From Lewinellaceae bacterium (lineage in GTDB: Bacteria; Bacteroidota; Bacteroidia; Chitinophagales; Saprospiraceae): a stretch of DNA of 64,000 bases. The stretch covers positions 186,001 to 250,000 of the forward strand of contig JACJXW010000009.1 of the NCBI GenBank assembly GCA_020636405.1, read 5' to 3'. Both the position numbers and the translations under genes were made by a program. This document shows, in pieces, positions 1-9,214 of this stretch. The notes below the pieces were generated by a model, which made no database searches, was not told the origin of the DNA, and saw only the letters and a list, made by a program, of their open reading frames with translations. The first letter of the stretch is position 1, and each line of letters begins with the position of its first letter.

Positions 1-2
1 TA

Positions 3-1625
3 TCCTGTGCTCCGGCACAAGATGTTGTCACGAGCGGTAACGGCACGGGCGACTGCGCGAGCCTGATCCCCGACCTGACGGGTGAGGTGACGGCTGATGA
101 CAACTGCACGGCAGCGGGCAACCTGACGATCACACAAAGCCCGGCGGCCGGCACGGCCTTCAGCGGCGCTTCCGGCGACCAACAAGTGGTTACCATCACC
201 GTAACGGACGAAGCGGGCAACAGCACCACCTGCGACGTGACGCTGACCCTGGTGGACGACGAAGATCCGTCGATTGTCAGCTGCGCTGCCGACCGGGATG
301 TGCTTTCCAGCACGGGTAGCGCCGGCGACTGCGCGGGCATGATCCCCGACCTGACAAGTGAGGTAGTTGCCGACGACAACTGCACGGCAGCGGCCAGCCT
401 GACGATCACGCAGAGCCCGGCGGCCGGCACGGCCTTCAGCGGCCAGCAGGTTGTGGCCATCACGGTAACGGACGAAGCGGGCAACAGCACGACGTGCGAG
501 GTGACGCTGACCCTGGTGGACGATGAGAATCCGTCCATCACCGACTGCGCTGCCGATCAGGATGTGCTCGTCAGTGCCAACGGCACGGGCGACTGCGCGA
601 GCCTGATCCCCGACCTGACGGGTGAGGTGACGGCGGATGACAACTGCACGGCAGTTGGTAACCTGACGATCACGCAGAGCCCGGCGGCCGGCACGGCCTT
701 CAGCGGCGCTCACGGCGACCAGCAGGTTGTAGCCATCACAGTAACGGACGAAGCGGGCAACAGCACGACGTGCGAGGTGACGCTGACCCTGGTGGACGAT
801 GAGAACCCAACCATTATAGAATGTGTGGAAGATCATCTGGTAGCCTCTACGCCTGACGGCATGGGCAACTGCACCGGGCTAGTACCGAACATGGTATCCC
901 AGCTTGTCGTAGACGACAACTGCACGGATGCTGCCAGCCTGATCATAGTACAGAGCCCGGCGCCGGGTACGCCCTTCGGCAACAACGATGGCGACCAGCA
1001 GGTGGTGACCTTCACCGTGACGGATGGAGCCGGCAACAGCGTAAGCTGCCAGGCTACCATCACGCTGTACGGCGACGAGCAGCCCACCATCCTGGCCTGC
1101 GCGCCCGATCAGGACATCTTTACAAATGACGATTGCGAAGGCGTTATCCCTGACCTGACCGGCCAGGTTAACGCTCTGGATAACTGCACGCCGGTGAATG
1201 AGCTGATCATCACCCAGGATCCGGCGGCAGGTACGATCATAAGCGGCTCTGCCGGCACGCAGCAAGTAGTGGCCATCACGGTATCTGATGCTTCCGGCAA
1301 CAGCGCCACTTGCCAGGCTACGTTGACCCTGGTGGACGACGATGCTCCGGTAGTAGTCTCCTGCGCTCCGGCACAGGATGTACTGACGAGCGCTGACGGC
1401 ACAGGCGACTGCGCCACCGAGATACCTGACCTGACTGCTTTGGTGGCCGCCGATGACAACTGCACGGCGCCTGTCAGTCTGACGGTTACGCAGAGCCCGG
1501 CGGCCGGCACGGCCTTCAGCGGCGCTCATGGCGACCAGGAAACGGTAGTATTTACAGTAACGGACGAGTCGGGGAACAGCACGGCCTGTTCGACGGTACT
1601 GACGCTGGTAGACGATGAGGTTCCG
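3..1625 (+). repeat. Six tandem HYR-like coding repeats, nearly identical in DNA
   Basis: Units begin near bases 3, 279, 543, 819, 1098 and 1359, about 235-280 bp each. Several stretches, such as cagagcccggcggccggcac, recur almost unchanged, so the similarity is at DNA as well as protein level. The second unit lacks about four codons (the GAHGD-like turn before QQVV). The fourth and fifth units are more diverged. This looks like recent unit duplication or gene conversion. Confidence 0.85.
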
Positions 1626-4600
1626 GTATTGACCTGCCCGGCAGACATCAATACGGCACTGTTCAATTGTGTGCCTGTCGCGCCGCCGACGTGGAGTGTT
1701 ACCGCAACCGATAACTGCAGTTCCAACGTTACCGCAGTTCAGTTGAGCGGCCCGGCCCCGGGCACTCCGCTTGACCTGGGTACTTACACTGTAGTGTACG
1801 AAGCTACTGACGGTGTTGGCAACGTAGGCACTTGCTCCTTCAACATCAACGTCACGCAAGGGCCAAGTTCAGATCCGATCATTGTGTATCCGTCGCAGGA
1901 TATCAATGTAGAGCTGAACGCCTGTGACAACGGGTCCGAAGAAGTGTGCTTTGAAGTAACGGCTACCGATGCCTGCGACGGCGACCTGACGCCGGTAGTT
2001 ACGGTCAACGGGCAGGTGCTCACGCCGGTAACCGGCAACCGCTACTGCTACACTGTTACCGTACCAGGGGGCTATCAGGTACTCATCACCGTGGAAGACG
2101 GCAGTGGCAACATCCGTGAAGAAGACTTCTCCATAGTCGTCACGGAAACACCTGCGCCTGCTCCGACGAACCTGCTGTGCAACTACAACGTCAATGCGAC
2201 CCTGGACGAGAACTGCCAGCGCTTCATCACGCCTGACATGGTGCTGGAAGGCAGTTTCGGTTGCCTCACGGAAGACGACTTCGTGGTAGTGATCGTCAAT
2301 GACGGCGACCCATCCAATGGCAACATCCTGGATGGCAGCGGCCAGTTCATCTATGAGGTGAGGCTCGCGCCAGGTGTAGGGCCGGTAGCAGGATTTGAGC
2401 CTTGCTGGGGTTATATCACTGCCGAAGACAAGACGGCGCCCAGCCTGGCCTGCCCGGATGATACCAGCCAGGGTACCCTGACGATTGGCTGCTATACCTT
2501 TGGTGGCACGCTGGAAGCCGGCGACCTGGAAATGGAGCCGCTGAACTACTCCTGCTTTATCGATGGAGGCGGCACTACTTCCAGCATCGAGCCCGGTGTG
2601 CATTACTACGACCTGATACCGTTCCAGGTTGATCGTACGGACTACTATACGATCCTGGTTTCCGACGACTTTGGTTCTACCATTGACGAAAGCGCTATAG
2701 CCCTCTTCCAGGGTGGTTTCAACCCATCGAACCCCTGCGAGAACATTATAGCCTTCCAGGACGAGCCGATCGACGACGTGACTCCGCCGTTGGCCAACGA
2801 CGAGCCGTACCTGCGCATCAGCCTGCCGCTGATCCCCGGGGAGACGTACTACCTGTGGGTGGCCACCGACGACGACATCGCCGGCCCCGCTGGCTCTGGG
2901 GACTATACAGTGGACATTTGCCCGGATGCAAACGGCCAGGTAGGCCTGTTCGCGACGAGTACGGTCCTCGACCAGCAGACCTGGGAACCGATAACCGTCA
3001 CCAACACGACGCTGTGGCCGGCCCGTGAAACCAGCCTGACGCTGGACCTGTACTGCGGCGACTTTGACCTGATCTACAACAACCCGGCCAGTCTGTCTAT
3101 CACGGGCGAACCGGTGGCCGATGATAATTGCGACAGCGATGTGGAGGTTGCCTTTACCGATACATACACCAGGAACGGAGACTGTGGGCCAATCACCATT
3201 ACGCGTACGTTTACAGCTACTGATGACGAGGGCAACGCCAACTCCTGCACGCAGTTGATTACGCTGAACCGCCCGGATGCACTCGACGTAGAATTCCCGC
3301 CGCGGACGGTTCCGATCGAATGCGACGAGCAGTTTGCCACCTTGCCGAACGGCAACCCGGCGCCCAGCGTAACCGGGTATCCATTCATCGTGACGGTGAA
3401 CGGCATCATAGACCTGACGCAAGACTACTGCAACCTCGGCGCCAGTTTCGTCGACCGGGCTCCGGTGAACATCTGTGACGGTGCGTTCAAATTCGTGCGC
3501 GACTGGACGGTGATCGACTGGTGCAGCGGTGACAACATTGCCCAGGATCAGCAGGTGATCAAAGTGGGAGACTTTACGCCCCCTGTCGTTACCTGCCCGA
3601 GTGAGGATTATGACGGGAACGGCATACCTGAGGGCCTGGCCTTCTCTACCAGCCCGTTCGGCTGCACGGCCAGCTTCGAAGCGCCTTTGCCGGAAGTGAC
3701 CGACAACTGCTCGGCATGGGAAGTCCATACAGAAATCCTCACGGAAGTAGAGGTTGATGTATACGGCCAATATGGGCAGGTGATCGGAACGGCACTCGAC
3801 ACGGTTGTGGTGCGCGTCATCAGCTGGGATGCCTCCAGCCGGATTGTCAGCGGTATTGAAGCGGGAAGCTACTACTTCCGTTACACCGTAGAAGATGCCT
3901 GTGGCAACACCGTGGTGTCGTACTGTCCGTTTGACGTCAACGACCAGGTTGCTCCTACAGCGCTCTGCAATGAAGATCTGGCCGTTTCCATCGGCGGCGG
4001 TGGCCTGGCCCGCATTTTCGCTGCGGACATTGACGAAGGTTCCAACGACAACTGTGGAGACGTGACACTGGAAGTCCGCCGCTCCGGCGTAGTCCTTGAC
4101 CAGTTCGGCCAGGTCGTTCCGTTCGAATGCGGAAGCCAGGTCAGCCCGTGGGGCAGCTATGTAGACTTCTACTGCTGCGACGCTGGCCAGGCCGTGACGA
4201 TCGAATTGCGTGTGACGGATGCATCGGGTAATGAGAATACCTGCTGGCTGGAAATTGTGCCGGAAGAAAAAGTGAACCCATACTGCTATGCGCCGGCCAA
4301 TATCAATGTGGATTGTGGCGAGCTGCCTTACGGCCTGGATGAAACCGATACCCTGCAACTTCAGCAACTGTTTGGCGTAGCCACTGCTGAAGACAACTGT
4401 AGCGAAGTCGTGGTCAGTGAGCTGCCGCCGGTTGTTGATCTGGAATGCGGCGTTGGGACCATTATCCGGCGTTTCCGGGCTATTGATGCAGCTGGCAACC
4501 AGAGCCTGAACCTTTGCCAGCAGCTGGTAACGATCAGTGGTGTCCATAACTACGAGATCCGCTTCCCGGCCGATGCCGAGGCGATCTGTGGAGTGACGGA

Positions 4601-6914
4601 TCCCGACAGCGTATCTTACGAAGAGATCGGCTGTGACTTGCTGGCCGTGACCTTTACCGACGAGGTCTTCTCTGCCTCCGGTGACGAGTGCTACAAGATC
4701 TTCCGCAAGTGGAAGGTCATCGACTGGTGCCAGTACGATGGGCAGAGCGATCCGTTCATCGTCGGCCGTGACGAAGACTGCGACAACCAACCTGGTGACG
4801 AACCGGTATGGGTGCTGCACCGCCCGGGCGGAAAGACCTACATCGACCGCGATAATGACGAGACAGAGTTGAACAACGTACCGCTGGCCTTCCAGAACGT
4901 CTGCAACGGCATTGACGATTTCTGGCGCAAGGCCGACTATGACGGCGGCTTCTACCAGTATACCCAGATCATAAAGGCCTACGACAACATCGGCCCTCTG
5001 GTACTGTACACGCAGCCCGATCCGTTCTGCTCTGTCGATAATGTAGAATGTACCGGAATGGTGGAACTGCCCTTCCAGATCGATGAGAATTGTACACCGG
5101 ACGACCTGAACATCAGGGTGTTCCTGGATGCGAATGCTGATGGCATTATCGATTTTGACCTGCTGAACCTGGCCGATGGCGAGTTTGATGATTTCCTCCT
5201 CACCGGGGTTTATCCGGACTATCAGCTGAATGGCCGCTTCCCGATCGGCGCCCACGCCTTCGAAGTGCGGGTAGATGACGGTTGTGGCAACAGAACCAGC
5301 CAGCAGCTGTACTTTGAAGTGGTAGACTGTAAGCCTCCGGCGATCACCTGCCTCAACGGCCTGGCCGTCGAACTGATGCCGTTTGATACGGATGGCGACA
5401 ACATTCCGGATGAAGGGCGTATGGTGATCTGGGCAAGTGACTTCATCACTTCCCCGATGGCTGACTGTTCCGGGCCGGTGAAGTATTCGATCAACCGCTT
5501 TGGCGAAGCCCCGCATGTGGATTCCACGAACCTTACGTTGACCTGCGCCGATACCGGCAACCTGTTCGTACAGGTCTGGGCTTACGATGGGGTTGGAAAT
5601 GCTGACTTGTGTGAGACTTATGTTCTGGTACAGGACAACATGGATATCTGCGGCGATGCGCCCCTGCTGGCTGCCTCCGGTATCATTGCTACGGAAGAAG
5701 ACAACACCGTAGAGGATGTTGAGGTGAGCCTCAGTGGGCAGGACAACGACGTGATGATGACCGGCGCCGACGGTTGGTTTGGCTTCAGCCCCGTGCTGGA
5801 AGGCTATGACTACACCATCACCCCGATGCGCGACGGAGATTACCTGAACGGAGTATCGACCTTCGACCTTGTATTGATGAGCAAGCACATTCTGGGAGTT
5901 CAGCCCCTGGATAGCCCGTATAAGATGATCGCTGCTGATGTAAACAACAGTAAATCGATCACTACGCTTGACTTGATCCAGTTGCGTAAACTCATCTTGT
6001 CGATCGATACGGAGTTTAGTAACAACACCAGCTGGCGATTTGTGGAGAAGGCCTACGTATTCCCCAATCCAGCCAATCCATGGCTGGAGGAATTCCCTGA
6101 GGCTATCAGCATCAACAACCTGCCGGCCGGCGGCCTTACAGGCCAGGACTTCGTGGCGGTCAAAGTGGGTGATGTGACCATGGACGCCGTTACCAACAGC
6201 CTGATCGGTGTGCAGGGCCGCTCTATCGCAGGCACCTTCACCCTGGAGGCGGAGGACATCGCTCTGAAAGCAGGCAACGAGTATACGGTAACCTTTACCG
6301 CTGCCGGCCTCGCTGATGTCGCCGGTTATCAAGGCACGCTGGCGTTCGATAACGGAATACTGGAGTTGATAGACATCATACCGGGTATTGCCCGCAAGGA
6401 GAACTTTGGAACGCGGTTCGTTAACGAAGGCCTGATCACCACCAGCTGGAACCAGGCAGCGAACGCCGAATACCGAACGCCGAACGCCGAAATGTTCAGC
6501 CTGGTGTTCCGGGCCCTTACCGATGCTCAACTCAGCAACCTGCTGGGCATCAGTTCTGAAGTGACGAAGGCCGAAGCATACGGCCACGATGGAAGATACA
6601 TGGACGTAATGATCGGCTTTAAGGATGGGCCTGGTATCGCCCGGGCTTCAGCGGATAAATTCGAGCTGTACCAGAACCAGCCGAACCCCTTCCGGGACGA
6701 GACCGTGATCGGTTTCTATCTGCCAGAAGCTGCTGAGGTGACGCTGACGGTCAGCGAGCTTACCGGAAAGGTAGTGAAACTGATTCGCATCAATGGTGTC
6801 AAGGGGTACAACTCCCTAATCCTACGGCGCGACGGGCTACCGGCCGGTGTCCTGAACTATAGCGTCCGAACGGATAAGCATACGGCTACCCAAAAGATGA
6901 TCATTACTGAGTAG
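3..6914 (+). CDS. Giant secreted HYR-repeat adhesin with dockerin-like, cohesin-like and T9SS type A sorting domains (5' truncated)
   Basis: The frame is open from the first bases of the window (codons start at base 3), so the true start and signal peptide lie upstream; 2303 residues are visible. Residues 1-540 are six near-identical units of about 80 residues, each with DNCT, ITVTDEAGNS and LTLVDD, followed by one more typical HYR domain. From about base 1877 (YPSQDINVELN) the protein aligns end to end with the second giant protein at 28157-35059. It carries many Cys-containing Ig-like domains, a short CnaB-like fold, a dockerin-like segment (about bases 5845-6020, NGVSTFDLVLMSKHILG, ADVNNSKSITTLDLIQLRKLIL), a cohesin-like beta domain (6225-6640) and a T9SS type A domain beginning FELYQNQPNPF. 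Secretion through T9SS and surface attachment is inferred from these domains; an adhesive or glycan-binding role is a guess. An internal Met at base 87 is not the start. Confidence 0.9.
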   Translation, partial: SCAPAQDVVTSGNGTGDCASLIPDLTGEVTADDNCTAAGNLTITQSPAAGTAFSGASGDQQVVTITVTDEAGNSTTCDVTLTLVDDEDPSIVSCAADRDVLSSTGSAGDCAGMIPDLTSEVVADDNCTAAASLTITQSPAAGTAFSGQQVVAITVTDEAGNSTTCEVTLTLVDDENPSITDCAADQDVLVSANGTGDCASLIPDLTGEVTADDNCTAVGNLTITQSPAAGTAFSGAHGDQQVVAITVTDEAGNSTTCEVTLTLVDDENPTIIECVEDHLVASTPDGMGNCTGLVPNMVSQLVVDDNCTDAASLIIVQSPAPGTPFGNNDGDQQVVTFTVTDGAGNSVSCQATITLYGDEQPTILACAPDQDIFTNDDCEGVIPDLTGQVNALDNCTPVNELIITQDPAAGTIISGSAGTQQVVAITVSDASGNSATCQATLTLVDDDAPVVVSCAPAQDVLTSADGTGDCATEIPDLTALVAADDNCTAPVSLTVTQSPAAGTAFSGAHGDQETVVFTVTDESGNSTACSTVLTLVDDEVPVLTCPADINTALFNCVPVAPPTWSVTATDNCSSNVTAVQLSGPAPGTPLDLGTYTVVYEATDGVGNVGTCSFNINVTQGPSSDPIIVYPSQDINVELNACDNGSEEVCFEVTATDACDGDLTPVVTVNGQVLTPVTGNRYCYTVTVPGGYQVLITVEDGSGNIREEDFSIVVTETPAPAPTNLLCNYNVNATLDENCQRFITPDMVLEGSFGCLTEDDFVVVIVNDGDPSNGNILDGSGQFIYEVRLAPGVGPVAGFEPCWGYITAEDKTAPSLACPDDTSQGTLTIGCYTFGGTLEAGDLEMEPLNYSCFIDGGGTTSSIEPGVHYYDLIPFQVDRTDYYTILVSDDFGSTIDESAIALFQGGFNPSNPCENIIAFQDEPIDDVTPPLANDEPYLRISLPLIPGETYYLWVATDDDIAGPAGSGDYTVDICPDANGQVGLFATSTVLDQQTWEPITVTNTTLWPARETSLTLDLYCGDFDLIYNNPASLSITGEPVADDNCDSDVEVAFTDTYTRNGDCGPITITRTFTATDDEGNANSCTQLITLNRPDALDVEFPPRTVPIECDEQFATLPNGNPAPSVTGYPFIVTVNGIIDLTQDYCNLGASFVDRAPVNICDGAFKFVRDWTVIDWCSGDNIAQDQQVIKVGDFTPPVVTCPSEDYDGNGIPEGLAFSTSPFGCTASFEAPLPEVTDNCSAWEVHTEILTEVEVDVYGQYGQVIGTALDTVVVRVISWDASSRIVSGIEAGSYYFRYTVEDACGNTVVSYCPFDVNDQVAPTALCNEDLAVSIGGGGLARIFAADIDEGSNDNCGDVTLEVRRSGVVLDQFGQVVPFECGSQVSPWGSYVDFYCCDAGQAVTIELRVTDASGNENTCWLEIVPEEKVNPYCYAPANINVDCGELPYGLDETDTLQLQQLFGVATAEDNCSEVVVSELPPVVDLECGVGTIIRRFRAIDAAGNQSLNLCQQLVTISGVHNYEIRFPADAEAICGVTDPDSVSYEEIGCDLLAVTFTDEVFSASGDECYKIFRKWKVIDWCQYDGQSDPFIVGRDEDCDNQPGDEPVWVLHRPGGKTYIDRDNDETELNNVPLAFQNVCNGIDDFWRKADYDGGFYQYTQIIKAYDNIGPLVLYTQPDPFCSVDNVECTGMVELPFQIDENCTPDDLNIRVFLDANADGIIDFDLLNLADGEFDDFLLTGVYPDYQLNGRFPIGAHAFEVRVDDGCGNRTSQQLYFEVVDCKPPAITCLNGLAVELMPFDTDGDNIPDEGRMVIWASDFITSPMADCSGPVKYSINRFGEAPHVDSTNLTLTCADTGNLFVQVWAYDGVGNADLCETYVLVQDNMDICGDAPLLAASGIIATEEDNTVEDVEVSLSGQDNDVMMTGADGWFGFSPVLEGYDYTITPMRDGDYLNGVSTFDLVLMSKHILGVQPLDSPYKMIAADVNNSKSITTLDLIQLRKLILSIDTEFSNNTSWRFVEKAYVFPNPANPWLEEFPEAISINNLPAGGLTGQDFVAVKVGDVTMDAVTNSLIGVQGRSIAGTFTLEAEDIALKAGNEYTVTFTAAGLADVAGYQGTLAFDNGILELIDIIPGIARKENFGTRFVNEGLITTSWNQAANAEYRTPNAEMFSLVFRALTDAQLSNLLGISSEVTKAEAYGHDGRYMDVMIGFKDGPGIARASADKFELYQNQPNPFRDETVIGFYLPEAAEVTLTVSELTGKVVKLIRINGVKGYNSLILRRDGLPAGVLNYSVRTDKHTATQKMIITE

Positions 6915-6933
6915 ACACAGCCAGACTGAATTT

Positions 6934-6966
6934 ACAGTGATGCCGACTTGAAATCGGCATCATTGT
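6934..6966 (+). terminator. Hairpin after the first giant gene
   Basis: A 13-bp stem (ACAGTGATGCCGA paired with TCGGCATCATTGT, one G-T wobble) with a 7-nt loop starts 20 bases after the stop codon. It is not followed by a long T run, so it may be an mRNA 3'-end hairpin rather than a classic intrinsic terminator. Confidence 0.6.
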
Positions 6967-8188
6967 AAAACTTTTGAAGTCCAGGATTTGCTCGATGTCG
7001 AAGTTCATGCCTGGGATAATGCACACAATCCTTATTCTTATCAGCCGAATGGGTCATTGGGCAGGTCGAACAGCTACCATGGAACAACTACCATCAGGCT
7101 GTAGAACAAGAGACAATGACGCAGGCTTTCACCGGATCGAAGTGAAAGCAGAAGTACTCCGTGGCCACTGCATGTACTTGTGCAGCCTGCGCAAGGAAAA
7201 CTTTATCGATGCCAGGTAGATTATCTTCCTGGGATAGAATAGGAATTGTGCATTATTTGTTTTGGGGGTTGGAGCCAATGGGCTCCTTCCCTTTTTAGAA
7301 TGTATGTAACCGTTAACGGTTCAGTGTCTGGCCTCAAATTATTATAATGGTGTATGGATTCACTTTGTATGGAGTAAATCGATATGACTACACAAATGGG
7401 TAGTTCAATTGAAGATTAAAATGACATACTTGCGCCAACAAAAAAATAACTTTATTCACAATTTCGGCTGTTCTAAGCCCCGATGTAGGGTTAAACTCAG
7501 TTCGGGGGTGCAAATGGGATTAGCCTACCCCGTTCGCTTTTACCTACTATGCACAACCGAGAAACTGTCCATTAGTATGCTGGCGTTGTGTACGATGACC
7601 AGTCTGGATAGAAACTCGGAAGTTTCCGATGGGCAATTGGAAACTGGACACTTAATCAGCTGGGTGGGGCAGTTGTCAGGATAAAACTGGCCTTTGGGGG
7701 GGGGATTCAAAAAGTTAATTAGTGTTTGTCTAAAAGAAGGAGGAGGCCTATGCTTTAGCTGGCCTTCTCCTTAATTATTCCTTATTTTTTGCCTTCCCCT
7801 ATTTTCCTTGGCCTTTTCCAGGACTTTTCTCAACTTTGCTTCCTATTTTTGGGCTATGTCATCGTAAGTTTGGCTTTATCTGCCAGTTCGTAATGGAAGT
7901 CTTGGACTTACCTTAACATTGCGTTTGCCCTTCGCTTGTTTATAATCTGAAAATGGACCGGTACCATAATTGGAAAATGGGCCTTTTGATCTTTTGAGTA
8001 TCCTTGAAAATGGATTATTATATGTATTATTGGACTTGTTTTAAGCTTTGAAAATCAATTATTTATTGTTTTTTAATTCGATTTTTATATATATCTGGGA
8101 GGGGTAAATACCTCTATCCTGTCTGTATCTTATGGGTTGAAAATAGTTATCTTTGCATTGCCCTTATTCAAAATTTAAAGAGTACGAA
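6967..8188. other. Gene-poor AT-rich stretch
   Basis: No gene is supported here. Short open frames exist but lack recognisable domains. One frame around 6976-7105 reads like coding sequence (VQDLLDVEVHAWDNAHNPYS) before a stop and could be a gene remnant. A G9 tract lies at 7696-7704. A hairpin with a 12-bp stem (7737-7748 with 7761-7772, one mismatch) followed by T-rich sequence lies at 7737-7790, as if an unrecognised plus-strand transcript ended there. A TATCTTTG element at 8148-8155 is a candidate -7 box for the next gene. Confidence 0.5.
7737..7790 (+). terminator. Candidate intrinsic terminator with no recognised upstream gene
   Basis: The arms aaggaggaggcc and ggccttctcctt pair over 12 bp with one mismatch and a 12-nt loop, followed by a T-rich run up to cttattttttgcc. 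The upstream transcript, if any, is unknown. Confidence 0.45.
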
Positions 8189-8605
8189 ATGGTATTCACT
8201 TTACACCCCCTGAGAAATTTAACAATTGCCTTCAATAAAGCAGCCTTTTTGGCCGAACATACGGTAAGAGCTAACATCGTTCTTGGTTTAGCATCGAAAA
8301 ATTGCGCAGGGCATGGCGTTTGCAAGATATTGGCGTATGACGAGCCAGGTGAATTTTCCTGCCAGCAGGCACAGGTTGTCATAGAAATAGACGCGAAAAA
8401 GAGGTTGCGCATGCTGTTTCGGGAGGAAGGAGCATGCCCATGTATTGTGAAAAACCATTTCGCTGGAGATAATTTTCTGGTAGAAGAGCCATTTCATCTG
8501 CCCCCTTGGCTTTGCAGCCAGTTAGACGTTGGCGCCTGCTGCGTTCCGGCAGGGCGGTATACGTTAAAAATAAGGCCCAGCTTTTTCATTGTTGAGTTTT
8601 TTTAG
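8189..8605 (+). CDS. Small Cys-containing hypothetical protein
   Basis: A 138-residue protein starting at the ATG at 8189, chosen because a TAnnTTTG promoter-like box (TATCTTTG, 8148-8155) lies just upstream and the earlier in-frame start falls inside that box. I do not recognise the family. It has a NCAGHGVCKI segment, then ACPC, then GACC near the C terminus, so six or more cysteines sit in short motifs that could bind a metal or form disulfides. There is no signal peptide. The base composition is lower in GC than the surrounding secreted-protein genes. The reading frame is intact and punctuated like a real gene, but the gene stands alone and function cannot be inferred. Confidence 0.55.
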   Translation: MVFTLHPLRNLTIAFNKAAFLAEHTVRANIVLGLASKNCAGHGVCKILAYDEPGEFSCQQAQVVIEIDAKKRLRMLFREEGACPCIVKNHFAGDNFLVEEPFHLPPWLCSQLDVGACCVPAGRYTLKIRPSFFIVEFF

Positions 8606-9214
8606 AGGTAAGGGCAGAAGATGAAAATCGATTCCCCCTTTCCCCAGCAATAAAGATCAGGCTAGATACACGAAAGTGTAGTTTTGTTTTTATCCTTCCT
8701 TCGCCAGGGATAATAAGAATCCCTTTATTTGCTTCCGGAGTGAGTAGTGCAATAAACTACATTCCTGGCTATTACAATCAAGCCCATTCAATTTCAGCTT
8801 TCCCGAAAACAAGATACAGTTTCTGAAAAGAAACATTGCTTAGGAGCTAGACGCAATTTAAGGTGTCGCTAATTTTCCCAACAACCTTTTGCTGTTATTC
8901 CAGTAGCCCATCAGCAAAAGGGCTAATGCCATAGAGGCTTTTCTTCATACCGAGAAAACTACCCTAAACACACAGACGGGGTGTTGCTTTCTTTTTCCGT
9001 CCTGCTTCGTTGATCCCGTTTTAAGAAAAAGCGGGACGCCATAGCTACGGCTATGTCTGTGTTTTTCGTCTTGCAGGCCGAAAAAATAAAGTTTTCACCT
9101 CTGGTAACCGAGGGGAGGATATACCGGTTGTCTTCTTAAAACCAGCGGTGTGAATGCTGGCGCCAGGAAAGAAGCAGGCTTTGTTCTCAAATATGTACAA
9201 TAAATAAACACAAG
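8606..9214. other. Intergenic stretch holding an imperfect inverted-repeat element
   Basis: No coding sequence is supported. The second half (about 8980-9099) contains a diverged hairpin element described separately. The sequence from 9100 to 9214 is the leader of the following gene, with no clear promoter. Confidence 0.5.
8980..9099. repeat. Diverged copy of the TAGC-centre hairpin element
   Basis: A central palindrome CATAGC-tacg-GCTATG (9040-9055) matches the centres of the two clear elements at 27247-27415 and 37043-37213 in layout (N-N-TAGC, 4 bases, GCTA-N-N). The flanks are imperfect inverted repeats (ggtg..cttt..ttttt on the left against the complement of aaaaaataaagttttcacc on the right). 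The terminal AGTAC ends of the other copies are not visible, so the boundaries are approximate. Confidence 0.4.

Noticed and set aside
1869..6587. Very long open frame on the strand opposite the first giant protein gene
   Set aside because: It is a shadow of the repetitive, stop-poor GC-rich coding sequence on the plus strand and has no domain-like features.
6974..7684. Two short open frames after the first giant gene
   Set aside because: No start context, domain or homology pattern; only a possible remnant is noted in the region entry.
7696..7704. G9 tract as a phase-variation switch
   Set aside because: It is not in a promoter or coding region of any supported gene.
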